A stretch of DNA of 64,000 nucleotides from an uncultured Clostridia bacterium (GTDB lineage: Bacteria > Bacillota > Clostridia > TANB77 > CAG-508), in NCBI GenBank assembly GCA_944392605.1, contig CALXXE010000007.1, positions 1-64,000 on the forward strand, read 5' to 3'. Every line of letters starts with the position of its first letter. The stretch's first letter is position 1. A program made the translations under genes and the position numbers. A model generated the notes under the pieces. The model saw only the letters and a list, made by a program, of their open reading frames with translations, made no database searches and had not been told where the DNA came from. Of this stretch, positions 63,642 through 64,000 are shown one piece after another.

Positions 63642-64000
63642 ATGGAAAAATTAAAAGAAGAAGATTTTAAAGAAGAAATGGAAAGTAAAGATTATGACAG
63701 TATTTATAAAGTTATAGTAGAAAAATCTATTGAACTAGTAAGGGAAATTGCAAAAGTTAAAAAAATAAAGCTACCAAAAATAGATTTAGATGATGAAAGT
63801 ATATTTGACGAAATAGATGAAATATTTAAGTCAAATAGTATATATTTCGGATCAATCGAAACTTTAATGTGGAATTTTAGCAGATGGGAAGATGATTATT
63901 TAAAAGATTCAAAGGAACAAAAAATAAAAACGAGTATAAGGTTATATAATGAAAGCTTAGTAAGATTAGGAGAATATGAAACAATTAAACAGAAAATTAA
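63642..64000 (+). CDS. Unknown protein, 3' end outside window
   Basis: 119 codons are visible from ATG 63642, which follows SD aagggga 13 bases after the ADP-ribosylglycohydrolase gene. The translation is acidic and helical: MEKLKEEDFKEEMESKDYDS, IYKVIVEKSIELVREIAKVK, FGSIETLMWNFSRWEDDYLK. No family recognised. Spacing places it in the Thg1-like operon. Confidence 0.75.
   Translation, partial: MEKLKEEDFKEEMESKDYDSIYKVIVEKSIELVREIAKVKKIKLPKIDLDDESIFDEIDEIFKSNSIYFGSIETLMWNFSRWEDDYLKDSKEQKIKTSIRLYNESLVRLGEYETIKQKI

Overview
The window is a low-GC bacterial chromosome segment using the standard code (TGA, TAG and TAA all serve as stops). SpoIIM and SpoVT, class III fructose-1,6-bisphosphatase, a T-box leader, strong Shine-Dalgarno (SD) sequences and frequent TTG starts point to a spore-forming Firmicute, most likely an uncultured Clostridia lineage. 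No species can be named from the sequence alone.

Layout. 1-12000 is the distal S10/spc/alpha ribosomal superoperon: rplP (cut by the window edge), rpmC, rpsQ, rplN, rplX, rplE, rpsN, rpsH, rplF, rplR, rpsE, rplO, secY, adk, map, infA, rpmJ, rpsM, rpsK, rpsD, rpoA, rplQ. rpmD (L30) is missing. Several gene junctions carry long structured intergenic elements: three clear copies of one three-stem RNA fold and a fourth, larger relative. 12000-20400 is accessory: an unknown gene pair, a decayed rplQ fragment, recD2, an IS1182-family insertion that duplicated the recD2 terminator, and a RelE/ParE-type toxin-antitoxin pair. 20400-41300 is mixed housekeeping (comF, fbp, spoVT, a short alaS, a HIT protein, a sortase, ligA, folD, dprA, argG and argH under a T-box) with a KAP NTPase, a pilin-like/FGE-like protein and two related MFS transporters.

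41300-42150 holds two tRNA genes. The second is tRNA-Tyr(GTA) interrupted inside its anticodon by a 225-nt group I intron, followed by the wreck of a gene resembling intron-associated PD-(D/E)XK endonucleases. 42150-59400 contains a nuclease-like protein, tmcAL, rnhA, an endonuclease Q homologue, spoIIM, xerD, an Alg14/Alg13-like pair, an LTA-synthase-like protein, ruvB, an ECF sigma/anti-sigma pair and a QueH-GNAT fusion. Two small self-contained genes (31443 and 48892) are visibly richer in G+C than their surroundings.

59500-64000 ends in a probable RNA-processing operon. A RhuM-family gene is followed by a consensus promoter and a structured leader, then two divergent Thg1-like (tRNA-His guanylyltransferase-like) paralogues (the first frameshifted and missing an active-site acid), a DUF402 protein, an ADP-ribosylglycohydrolase and a truncated unknown gene. 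This cluster and the intron-bearing tRNA-Tyr are the most unusual contents of the window.
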